This document shows, piece after piece, positions 51,821 to 60,088 of a stretch of DNA of 64,000 nt. The stretch is from NCBI GenBank assembly GCA_020627535.1, contig JAHDGU010000005.1, positions 124,001 through 188,000 of the forward strand. Direction: 5' to 3'. Numbering within the stretch: the stretch's first letter is position 1; every line of letters starts with the position of its first letter. This stretch comes from Saprospiraceae bacterium. GTDB lineage: Bacteria; Bacteroidota; Bacteroidia; Chitinophagales; Saprospiraceae. The notes beneath the pieces are model-generated. The model did not search any database. It was given only the letters and a program-made list of their open reading frames with translations, and was not told the origin of the DNA. Made by a program: the position numbers and the translations under genes.

Positions 51821-52945
51821 GTGTCAGGCATCTACATCCACATACCATTTTGCCGCAAGGCATGTCACTACTGCAACTTTCACTTCAGCACAAGCCTGAA
51901 GTATAAGCAGGAGATGCTCGATGCCATCCATGAAGAAATCACGAGAAGAAAAGACTTCTTAGATGATGAGGTATCGACGATCTACTTCGGTGGTGGCACA
52001 CCCTCTGTACTCGAGGCAAAAGAACTTGAGAAAATACTTGAGCATATTCAGGCTTCTTTTGATATTAGTTCTATTGCAGAGCTTACTCTTGAGGCAAATC
52101 CTGATGATCTTCAGCTAGAGTACCTGCAATCTATTCGATCTGTAGGTATCAATCGCTTGAGTATCGGAGTGCAAAGTTTTGATGAGGCTGCACTCCGATG
52201 GATGAATCGCTCGCATGATGCCTATCAGGCTCATCAAGCGCTCCTCGATGCTAGGAAGGCAGGCTTCGGCAATATCAGCATGGACCTCATCTATGGTTTG
52301 CCGGAGCAGTCTGCCTCTGATTGGCATCATCAGATAGATCAAGCACTTGACTATGAACTGGAGCACTACTCTTGTTATGCCCTGACTGTGGAGCCCAAGA
52401 CGGCGCTCGCGCATCATGTCAAGAGCGGAAAGTCCAAGGATACAAAATCAGAGCTGCAGTCAGAGCACTTTGATATCTTGATGGATCGCATGGCTTCCGC
52501 CAAAATAGAACACTATGAGATCAGCAATTTTGCCCGACAGGGCTACAGATCTCAGCACAATAGCTCTTACTGGTCTGGCGCCAAGTATCTTGGTATAGGT
52601 CCATCCGCCCACAGCTACGATGGACGAGATCGCTACTGGAACCTCGCTCACAATGCAAAGTATATGGACATGATTCGTGCTGGAGATTTGCCCTTAGAAA
52701 AGGAGGAGCTCTCGGAGGTGGATAGATACAATGAATGGGTGATGTGCGGATTGAGACTCCTCGAGGGCTGCAGCAAGAAGACCTTAAAGTCAGAATTCGG
52801 GTCGTTTCATGAGCATTTTATCAAAGAAGCTACTCCTTACATCCAGGAGAATCTGATGCAAGAGAGCTTTGAGCACTTCAGACTTACACAAGCTGGTAAG
52901 CACTATGCTGACCGCATTGCTTCAGATCTATTTGTGGTAATCTAA
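51821..52945 (+). CDS. hemW: HemW (radical SAM heme chaperone)
   Basis: 374 residues starting at GTG 51821, where the conserved VSGIYIHIPFCRKACHYCNF begins; Cys11, Cys15 and Cys18 form the radical-SAM 4Fe-4S CxxxCxxC site. The open frame to 51731 starts in a terminator and is rejected. HemW inserts heme into respiratory or other proteins; earlier labels call it coproporphyrinogen III oxidase-like. Further motifs: YFGGGTPSVL, GVNR-type NRLSIGVQSF and GLPEQ. Two hairpin motifs (51847, 52528) lie in it. Confidence 0.92.
   Translation: MSGIYIHIPFCRKACHYCNFHFSTSLKYKQEMLDAIHEEITRRKDFLDDEVSTIYFGGGTPSVLEAKELEKILEHIQASFDISSIAELTLEANPDDLQLEYLQSIRSVGINRLSIGVQSFDEAALRWMNRSHDAYQAHQALLDARKAGFGNISMDLIYGLPEQSASDWHHQIDQALDYELEHYSCYALTVEPKTALAHHVKSGKSKDTKSELQSEHFDILMDRMASAKIEHYEISNFARQGYRSQHNSSYWSGAKYLGIGPSAHSYDGRDRYWNLAHNAKYMDMIRAGDLPLEKEELSEVDRYNEWVMCGLRLLEGCSKKTLKSEFGSFHEHFIKEATPYIQENLMQESFEHFRLTQAGKHYADRIASDLFVVI
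51847..51862 (-). repeat. Iterated hairpin TGCC-TTGC-GGCA-AAAT
   Basis: Overlaps the conserved Cys codons of hemW, so this copy may be chance. Confidence 0.4.
52528..52543 (-). repeat. Iterated hairpin GCCC-TGTC-GGGC-AAAA
   Basis: Antisense in hemW over codons FARQGY, a second and less constrained copy in that gene. Confidence 0.6.
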
Positions 52946-52964
52946 GGAAGTGTTATGATCTTGC

Positions 52965-53007
52965 GAGTCTTTTGGTCTTACGATCAACTCATCGTACATT
53001 AGGACTC
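52965..53007. other. Hairpin upstream of the broken secreted-protein gene
   Basis: TACGAT-CAACTC-ATCGTA with an outer GAGTC/GACTC pairing, and no clear T-run. Possibly a weak terminator for hemW or a leader structure. Confidence 0.3.
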
Positions 53008-53025
53008 TAACCAAAAAATCAAGCT

Positions 53026-54124
53026 GTGAGATCTCTGGCTCGCCTCACAGGTGCGTACCTGTTATTTTCTTTTTGCCTCACATTTTCTTTTTGGGCAATT
53101 TACTGCTTGTACTGATAGCTATGGAGCGGCGACTCCCCTCGGACAAGCAGAGTTGACTTTGCAAAATATCACTACATGCACAGGTGACGGTCACTATGCA
53201 TGTTGGCAAGTTCAGAAACTGCTGTATGATTCAGATCATAAGTTGGCCTATACAGTCAATGATGCCCTTGCTGATGGCTGCACGTCATGTAATGTTGCCG
53301 CGCTACAAGGACTTGCATCTCGCATCCAGACGGCATACAATCAACTAGCGAATTTGGGCTATCCTCAGTACCAAAGTCAAGCCTTACCAAGTATCCGTGA
53401 TTGGTCTGATCCAAGGTATCGCTGTAGAAATGGACATGATCCTCTTGACGGTCCCGACCTGAGTGGTTCGTGGTACAGTGAAAGTGGCTTCGAATTTCTG
53501 GTTGTCAAAGACGTGGCGCACGAAAGTTTTGCCGTCACAGTTTATGACAAGTTTGGGAAGATTTTAAATATTGGCAGGCTCAGATATACAGGTCCAAATC
53601 AAGTGTCCTCTTCAGAATTTAATGCCGTGGGATATGTTTATGATGATGCAGTCCAATGGGATGGAGACATGTGGCGTAGGAAAACGGCAGGCCCGACTCC
53701 ACCTGCTCCAATACCCACGCCAAGAGACGATTACTATAAGCAAAGTGGAGCCTAGGTCCTGAAGGTCTCAGGATCTGAATATGGAGGCAGGATGGGGAAT
53801 AAGCGCCTTGATGGTTATCATATCGAACTGAGATATAACAATGGTGGAGAAGATATCAGAGATATCGCAGAAAGTATCAAATCGGGTTTTCTGAATGCCT
53901 CAGACAGGTACTGTCGTGACAACTCTTACATCAATATGGGTCCATACCCTGAGCACCCATTGATATGGACATCAGGCCCTATCGTCGAGGTTGTTGAATT
54001 TTTCTCATCAGCCGCGGATGCAAGAAGCAAATACACATGCAAAAGGAGCTGGAACAGGTTTCTATGCTTTACATGGGATGGACCTGTGATAGCGACCAAA
54101 GACATTCCATGCTGGAATGACTAG
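53026..54124 (+). pseudogene. Secreted protein gene split by a frameshift and an in-frame TAG
   Basis: GTG 53026 opens a fine signal peptide (VRSLARLTGAYLLFSFCLTF) but this frame ends soon after. The mature part (GQFTACTDSYGAATPLGQ onward) continues in another frame, open to 53752. A single-base change in the T-rich run near 53085-53095 would join them. The frame then meets TAG at 53753-53755 and continues without break as VLKVSGSEYGGRMGNKRLDG to 54124. I recognise no family. It looks like one gene with two lesions; the stop could be read-through. The mature part has many Cys and a Pro-rich linker. Confidence 0.65.
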
Positions 54125-54153
54125 TCAGTGGAAGACTTATCTTGTACTAGAGC

Positions 54154-56136
54154 TTAGACCTCAGCAATCATCTTCTCCAAGATCTCAATGGCTGCCTTGG
54201 AGATTTTGGTCCCAGGTCCAAAGATGAATTCCACTCCAGCATCATAAAGAAACTGGTAGTCCTTCTCTGGGATAACACCGCCTGCAATCACCTTGATATC
54301 TGGTCTTTCGTACTTGGCCAATGCAGCTATCGTCTCGGGCACCAAAGTCTTGTGCCCTGCGGCAAGGGAGGAGATGCCTAAGAGATGTACGTCATTTTCT
54401 ACGGCTTGCAGCGCTGCTTCTGCTGGAGTCTGAAATAGTGGTCCCACATCCACATCAAAGCCTAGGTCGGCAAAAGATGTGGCAATTACCTTCGCGCCAC
54501 GATCGTGACCATCTTGCCCGAGCTTGGCAATCATGATCCGAGGCCTGCGTCCTTCGATCTCTGCAAACTGATCAGACAGTGCTTTGGCTTCATTGAAGTG
54601 TGGATCTTCCATAGAGTGTCGTGCGTATACACCTGTAATCAGCTGTGGTGTAGCCTTGTATCGTCCCATCGCTGACTCAAGTGCGTCTGAGATCTCACCC
54701 AAGGTTGCACGCTCTCGGGCAGCATCCACTGCGATTGCAAGTAGGTTGTCCGATGAGCCTTTTGCTGCTTCAGTCAGTCGTGCCAGATGCTTGTCGACCT
54801 TATGATGGTTTCTGTCAGCCTTCACTTGCTCTATCCGCTCGATCTGTTTTCTTCGGACTTCATCATTATCGATGCTGAGGATCTCAAAGCTGTAGTCCTC
54901 ATCTGACTTCATATAGTTGACACCGATGATCTTTTCGTCACCATTGTCAATGAGCGCTTGCTTTGCGGCCGCAGCCTCCTCGATGCGCATCTTGGGGATG
55001 CCTTTTTCTATCGCTTCTGCCATACCTCCTTCGGCCTCGACTTCTTCGATGAGCTTCATGGCTTCTTGATAGAGCTCGTCTGTCTTGGATTCTACGACGA
55101 TGCTACCAGCCCAGGGATCAATCGCCCTGGTGACATCGGTCTTCTCTTGGAGATAGATCTGCGTGTCTCTGGCAATTTTGGCGGAAGCCACAGTCGGTAG
55201 AGCAATGGCTTCATCGTAGCTATTGGTATGCAGACTTTGCGTGCCGCCATATGCTGCAGCTGTAGCCTCGATGCAGGTTCTAGCAATATTGTTGTAAGGA
55301 TCCTGCTCCGTAAGACTCCAGCCAGATGTCTGACAATGCGTCCTGAGCATCTTTGACTTAGGATTGTTGGGTTTGAACTGCTCCATGAGATCTGACCAGA
55401 GTCGGCGACCAGCTCTGAGCTTGGCGATCTCTGTGAATACATCCATCCCGATACCCCAAAAGAAGCTAATCCGAGGGGCAAATGCATCGACATCAAGACC
55501 AGCTGCAATGCCTCGCCGGACATACTCAATACCATCCGCGATGGTATATGCCAGTTCGATCGGAGCAGGAGCACCGGCTTCGTGCATATGATAGCCACTC
55601 ACCGAGATCGAATTGAACAATGGCATCTCTCTAGAGGTATAGGCGAAGATGTCTGAAATGATTCGTAGACTTGGTTTGGGCGGATAGATATAGGTGTTGC
55701 GCACCATAAATTCCTTGAGGATGTCATTTTGGATGGTGCCTCTGAGCTGATCTTGAGATACTCCTTGCTCCTCTGCCGCGACAATATAAAAGGCCATGAT
55801 AGGAATCACTGCACCATTCATCGTCATGGAGACAGACATCTTATCGAGTGGGATTCCGTCAAAGAGAATTTTCATGTCATCCACGGTGTCAATCGCAACA
55901 CCGGCCATACCGACATCTCCTTTGACACGAGGATGATCAGAGTCATAGCCGCGATGCGTGGCAAGATCAAATGCGACGGAAAGTCCCTTCTGACCTGCTG
56001 CAAGATTCTTCCGATAAAAGGCATTGCTCTCCTCTGCCGTAGAGAATCCAGCATACTGCCTTATGGTCCAAGGCCTACCCGTATACATGCTGGCATAGGG
56101 TCCTCTCGTGAATGGTGGAAATCCTGGTATATCCAT
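54154..56136 (-). CDS. Methylmalonyl-CoA mutase large chain, short form
   Basis: 660 residues. Substrate-barrel motifs: [52 protein letters not shown]. The C-terminal cobalamin-binding domain has [10 protein letters not shown] with the B12-ligand His. It links propionyl-type carbon to succinyl-CoA. It is about 60-70 residues shorter than typical chains, starting at the segment usually preceded by a leader; a TAA sits two codons before the ATG. The small chain and epimerase are not adjacent. Confidence 0.9.
   Translation of the reverse strand: MDIPGFPPFTRGPYASMYTGRPWTIRQYAGFSTAEESNAFYRKNLAAGQKGLSVAFDLATHRGYDSDHPRVKGDVGMAGVAIDTVDDMKILFDGIPLDKMSVSMTMNGAVIPIMAFYIVAAEEQGVSQDQLRGTIQNDILKEFMVRNTYIYPPKPSLRIISDIFAYTSREMPLFNSISVSGYHMHEAGAPAPIELAYTIADGIEYVRRGIAAGLDVDAFAPRISFFWGIGMDVFTEIAKLRAGRRLWSDLMEQFKPNNPKSKMLRTHCQTSGWSLTEQDPYNNIARTCIEATAAAYGGTQSLHTNSYDEAIALPTVASAKIARDTQIYLQEKTDVTRAIDPWAGSIVVESKTDELYQEAMKLIEEVEAEGGMAEAIEKGIPKMRIEEAAAAKQALIDNGDEKIIGVNYMKSDEDYSFEILSIDNDEVRRKQIERIEQVKADRNHHKVDKHLARLTEAAKGSSDNLLAIAVDAARERATLGEISDALESAMGRYKATPQLITGVYARHSMEDPHFNEAKALSDQFAEIEGRRPRIMIAKLGQDGHDRGAKVIATSFADLGFDVDVGPLFQTPAEAALQAVENDVHLLGISSLAAGHKTLVPETIAALAKYERPDIKVIAGGVIPEKDYQFLYDAGVEFIFGPGTKISKAAIEILEKMIAEV
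55175..55190 (-). repeat. Iterated hairpin TGGC-TTCC-GCCA-AAAT
   Basis: On the coding strand of the mutase gene, over codons ASAKIA. Confidence 0.55.
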
Positions 56137-56148
56137 GAGTTACAGGTC

Positions 56149-56164
56149 ATTTGGGCGAAAGCCC
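56149..56164 (-). repeat. Iterated hairpin GGGC-TTTC-GCCC-AAAT
   Basis: Fills half of the 33-base spacer between the cyanophycinase-like gene and the mutase start. Confidence 0.7.
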
Positions 56165-56169
56165 TATAC

Positions 56170-57462
56170 TCACCACACTGTCATCGAGCGGTGCAGGCGA
56201 TGGCCCTCGCGATGGAATAAAATTACATGATATAGACCAGCAGGTAGATCCTGTACCTCGAGCTCGGCCGGACAGTCTTGATCTAGCAGAAGCTTTCCAT
56301 CAGGTGCTCTGATCTGTAGCCTTGTAAAATTCTCAGAGCCGTCAATATGCATGGTGGACTGCACAGGATTGGGGTAGAGGAGTACTGCGCTTTCGCGCAA
56401 ATCTGGCGTGGAAGTGCTCAAGCATTCCGGGAAGTCACCTGGCTCACTTTGCAATTCTCCATTCGAGACGTACCAGTGCAGCCATTCACCACCTTGCCCC
56501 GAGAGCCAATCATTGAGGTCAAGGCCGTAGCGCCCATCGGGATAGCCAGGAATCTTGTAGTCATGAACGGCTTTCTCGTCTTGGACCCAATGTAGACTTT
56601 GACCTTCTACACATCGCTCTGGCCCAATGGGGGAATCAGCTGGAGGACAGCCAATTTGCAAAAAGTGAGCATTGTCATCATACTCGGGCTGAGACCCGAA
56701 AACTCGAGCATATCCTAGCGTATCGATACAGATTGCAGTAAACTCTTCGGACGCAAGTCCCTTGAGAGCTACTCGCTCATCGGTGAGCCATCTCGCCATG
56801 AATGTCATGTGTCGCCCTCGTCTATCTGGATTGTCGTAGTGTGTGTCGGTGATGACGTCTTCTAGCCAAGGCAACTGGACAAATGGGTGGTCCGATAGCG
56901 TGATTCTATCGTCATATGGATTTGCGAGGGCATCATCTGATCTGATGGTGCCGTTTTGTGCAGTGAAGTAATGACTGCCGAGTAGTGCCATCCCTGCACT
57001 TGTGCCGCCTACGACGAGATTCTGTCGGCGCACACGGTCTGTAATAACGCCCACCACAGGAGTGTCTCGCCAGTAGTCGATATACTCTGACTGATCTCCG
57101 CCTGCGATCCAGATGGCTTCGGCTTTTTCTATACTGACGATGACATCAGTATCCCACGCTGCACGGGGATCATGAAATACGATCGTCTCTACCGAGTTCA
57201 CGGAGACACCAAGCTGCTGATACAAGTAGGCATTGTAGCCGTCATTTCCAGATGTTCTGATCACCACGATATCACCACCATCTGCTCGTTCAAGAAACCA
57301 CCGCATGGCATTGTCATTTTCCGTCGCGCCACCCATGAGTACGATACCGCCATGAGGCTCTGTGACGAGATCAGTCGGACTACCCACGTGATAGCTCGTG
57401 CTATACTGTGCGCCAAGAGACATGGTGATCAGCACACACAGGGATGTCAAGAGCTCACGCAT
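56170..57462 (-). CDS. Secreted cyanophycinase-like S51 peptidase with T9SS sorting domain
   Basis: 430 residues with a signal peptide (MRELLTSLCVLITMSLGAQ). The S51 fold shows GGIVLMGGATEND and the nucleophile GGTSAGMALLGS, as in cyanophycinases that release beta-Asp-Arg from cyanophycin. The C-terminal AVLLYPNPVQSTMHIDG...GLYHVILF part is a type A sorting domain, so it is exported via type IX. It probably cleaves an extracellular Asp- or Glu-type peptide. The gap to the mutase is only 33 bases. Confidence 0.85.
   Translation of the reverse strand: MRELLTSLCVLITMSLGAQYSTSYHVGSPTDLVTEPHGGIVLMGGATENDNAMRWFLERADGGDIVVIRTSGNDGYNAYLYQQLGVSVNSVETIVFHDPRAAWDTDVIVSIEKAEAIWIAGGDQSEYIDYWRDTPVVGVITDRVRRQNLVVGGTSAGMALLGSHYFTAQNGTIRSDDALANPYDDRITLSDHPFVQLPWLEDVITDTHYDNPDRRGRHMTFMARWLTDERVALKGLASEEFTAICIDTLGYARVFGSQPEYDDNAHFLQIGCPPADSPIGPERCVEGQSLHWVQDEKAVHDYKIPGYPDGRYGLDLNDWLSGQGGEWLHWYVSNGELQSEPGDFPECLSTSTPDLRESAVLLYPNPVQSTMHIDGSENFTRLQIRAPDGKLLLDQDCPAELEVQDLPAGLYHVILFHREGHRLHRSMTVW
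56387..56402 (+). repeat. Iterated hairpin GCGC-TTTC-GCGC-AAAT
   Basis: Antisense in the cyanophycinase-like gene, just before its sorting domain; same sequence as the ligase copy. Confidence 0.7.
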
Positions 57463-57626
57463 GTCTAAAAGTATGAATGATCATGAGACAGGAGTCGCCA
57501 GACGAGCAAGCTTTCGAGTTGTTCCGATTGTTAAGGAGTGCTATCGGAGATCAGATTCTGATCAGTGATACACCGAATAGCTTTTCCTCGGCATCATCAC
57601 AGACATAAATCAAACAATCGATCACG

Positions 57627-59468
57627 ATGAAAAGCAAAATCTCAATCTTAGTCTTGTGCTGCCTCCTGACCCAATGCAAAGTCCAAGAAGGCGACTCTAT
57701 GCCTGCTCCACCACCACCGCCATCTCGGACGATTCCAGTACCGCCGCCACCGCCACCGGTATCTGAAGAAATCCCAATATCCCCGCCTAGAACTCAACAA
57801 TCACCTGCAGCTCCGCCACCACCACCACCTCCTCCGCACCATGATCAGGCTTACATCAAGCCATCAGAAAAACGACTATCCAAGGGCGAGCGACTATTGC
57901 AGGATCGTCGAGAGATCTATGAAGAAGAAGCAGTCGAAGACATTGAACTGAGTATAGATCCGACATTGTCAGGGCTGGATAGAAAAAAGGAGTACCGTAA
58001 ATATCACCCTGAGCGAAGGCCCATGCGATCTTATCACTCAGAGCAGTATGCATCTTTGGTCGAAAACAAGTTTCAATCGCCGATACAAGAGGCGCTCTCC
58101 ACTTTTTCTATAGACGTAGATAAGGCTGCATACAGCAATGTCCGACGCTTCATCACGCAGCACCAACTGCCTCCTGCAGATGCAGTGCGCCTAGAAGAAA
58201 TGATCAATTTTTTCCAGTATGATTTTCCAGATGCAAGAGGCAATGAAGCCTTTGCGATTGACACCGAGTATGGTGCTCATCCATGGCTAGATGGCGCTGG
58301 TATGCTCCGCGTAAGCCTACAAGGAAAGAAAGACATTGACCAGTACGAAGGGAGCAATTTGGTATTCCTCCTTGATGTTTCCGGTTCCATGTCTGCTGCC
58401 AATAAGTTGCCACTGCTCAAGAAGAGTTTCCATCTTCTCCTTGATCAACTTGATGAAGACGACATGGTGAGTATCGTGGTCTATGCAGGAGCGGCCGGAA
58501 CAGTCCTTGAGCCTACACCGGCCAAGGAGCGAACAAAAATTCTCCAGTCTTTGCGTCAGCTGAAGTCCGGAGGAAGTACAGCTGGAGCCGAGGGCATACA
58601 GCTCGCCTATGATCTTGCCAAGGAGCACTTCATCAAGGGTGGTAACAACCGCGTTATCCTAGCGACCGACGGGGACTTCAATGTAGGCCCGAGTAGCAAT
58701 GATGCTCTGGAGGGGCTGATTGAGTCCAAGCGAGATGATGGGATTTTCTTGACGGTGCTTGGCTTTGGGATGGGTAACTACAAGGACCAGCGACTGGAGA
58801 CACTTGCAGACAAAGGCAATGGCAACTATGCTTACATCGATCAAATCAGGGAAGCGCAGAAGGTCTTCGGAAGAGAGCTGAGTTCGACACTCTTTACAAT
58901 AGCGAAAGACGTCAAGATCCAGATTGAATTCAATCCGGCCTATGTCAAGTCCTACCGTCTTGTGGGATATGAGAATCGCTTGCTCAACAAAGAAGACTTC
59001 AACAATGACAAGAAAGACGCTGGTGAGCTAGGTGCCGGCCATCAGGTGACAGCACTCTATGAGATCATCCCTGTCGGTGCAGATATTTCCTGGGCAGGAA
59101 ATGTAGATCCACTCAAGTATCAGCAGGAGCCCAAGTCCATAGACTTCGTGAAGAATGGGGAGATGTGTACGGTCAAGCTGCGCTATAAAGAGCCAGATGA
59201 AAACAAGAGCAAGTATCAGGACTTGACGGTGTCATCAAAGATGCAAGACGCACTGAGTGCCAATGGAAGCCTTGCGGCCGCCATCGCAGCTTGGGGAATG
59301 AAGCTCAGGATGTCTGATCATCTTCAAGACCACGACTATGATCAGATTCTTAAGGTGCTGAGACAGCACAAGGGAGATGATCCATATGGCTACAGAGCAG
59401 AGCTTATTACGCTCGTTGAGTCTTCTGAACTCTTGCAAATGACGATGTCAGAATACAGTACTCGCTAG
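57627..59468 (+). CDS. YfbK-like VWA lipoprotein with Pro-rich linker
   Basis: 613 residues. Lipobox LLTQC; a Pro-rich linker of about 55 residues (APPPPPPSRT and APPPPPPPPHH segments); a von_Willebrand/YfbK N-terminal region (SIDVDKAAYSNVRRFIT); a VWA domain with MIDAS DVSGSMS near residue 249 and ATDGDFNVGP; and a DUF3520-type C-terminal part. VWA proteins of this class bind a metal and partner protein in the envelope. The linker may span the periplasm or peptidoglycan. Role unknown. Confidence 0.88.
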   Translation: MKSKISILVLCCLLTQCKVQEGDSMPAPPPPPSRTIPVPPPPPPVSEEIPISPPRTQQSPAAPPPPPPPPHHDQAYIKPSEKRLSKGERLLQDRREIYEEEAVEDIELSIDPTLSGLDRKKEYRKYHPERRPMRSYHSEQYASLVENKFQSPIQEALSTFSIDVDKAAYSNVRRFITQHQLPPADAVRLEEMINFFQYDFPDARGNEAFAIDTEYGAHPWLDGAGMLRVSLQGKKDIDQYEGSNLVFLLDVSGSMSAANKLPLLKKSFHLLLDQLDEDDMVSIVVYAGAAGTVLEPTPAKERTKILQSLRQLKSGGSTAGAEGIQLAYDLAKEHFIKGGNNRVILATDGDFNVGPSSNDALEGLIESKRDDGIFLTVLGFGMGNYKDQRLETLADKGNGNYAYIDQIREAQKVFGRELSSTLFTIAKDVKIQIEFNPAYVKSYRLVGYENRLLNKEDFNNDKKDAGELGAGHQVTALYEIIPVGADISWAGNVDPLKYQQEPKSIDFVKNGEMCTVKLRYKEPDENKSKYQDLTVSSKMQDALSANGSLAAAIAAWGMKLRMSDHLQDHDYDQILKVLRQHKGDDPYGYRAELITLVESSELLQMTMSEYSTR

Positions 59469-59487
59469 ACTAGTGAGAGTTTGCCAT

Positions 59488-59524
59488 GGAGGTCGTCAGC
59501 TTGGGTAGGCGGCCTCCTTTTTTT
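59488..59524 (+). terminator. Terminator between VWA gene and GNAT gene
   Basis: GGAGGTCG and CGGCCTCC pair with one mismatch, followed by seven T residues at 59518-59524. Confidence 0.8.
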
Positions 59525-59960
59525 ATTCCTTGTTTTTCCAGAAGTAGAAGAGATCAGTTTCTTTTTGCCATCCCTCACTCTCATATAAGTGCTGGGCGGG
59601 ATTGTCATAGCCTGTGCAGAGCTGTAAACCTTTGAGTCGATGCATTTTGGCGTAAGCCTTTGCGTGATCTAGAAGAGCCTTACCGACTCCTCTACCTCGG
59701 TGATCAGGAGAGACAAAGAGGTCATTGAGGATGTCCATACGCTCCATTGTCACTGAGGAGAAGATCGGATAAAGCTGTGTGAAGCCGATAAGCTCTCCTC
59801 CTTCTTCATAGACAAAGATTACACTATCGATATTCTTGAGCCTTTCGGCCAAAAATGCTGTCGCAGCTTCCAAGTCGCTCTCTTGCTTGTAAAAGATGCG
59901 ATAGCCATCAAAAAGAGGGCTGAGTAACTTGAGATCTGATGTAGTCGCAAGTCGGATCAT
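59523..59960 (-). CDS. GNAT family N-acetyltransferase
   Basis: 145 residues with the acetyl-CoA-binding V-motif: NDLFVSPDHRGRGVGKALLDHAK (R/Q-x-x-G-x-G/A as RGRGVG), and a C-terminal LCTGYDNPAQHLYESEGWQKE. Substrate unknown. Two hairpin motifs lie within it, one on each strand (59644, 59839). Confidence 0.9.
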   Translation of the reverse strand: MIRLATTSDLKLLSPLFDGYRIFYKQESDLEAATAFLAERLKNIDSVIFVYEEGGELIGFTQLYPIFSSVTMERMDILNDLFVSPDHRGRGVGKALLDHAKAYAKMHRLKGLQLCTGYDNPAQHLYESEGWQKETDLFYFWKNKE

Positions 59961-60088
59961 AGGCTGACTGCGGCTTGGTGAATGTGGGTCATTTATTTAT
60001 GAAATTTTCATGGATATATTGAAACTCTTGGAATACCTTGCAAGTTAATTGCAATTGGTTTATGAACAACTGAGATAACACTACAGAA

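Noticed and set aside
57700-57840. CCACCACC-type tandem repeat
   Set aside because: It is explained by codons for the proline-rich linker of the VWA lipoprotein.
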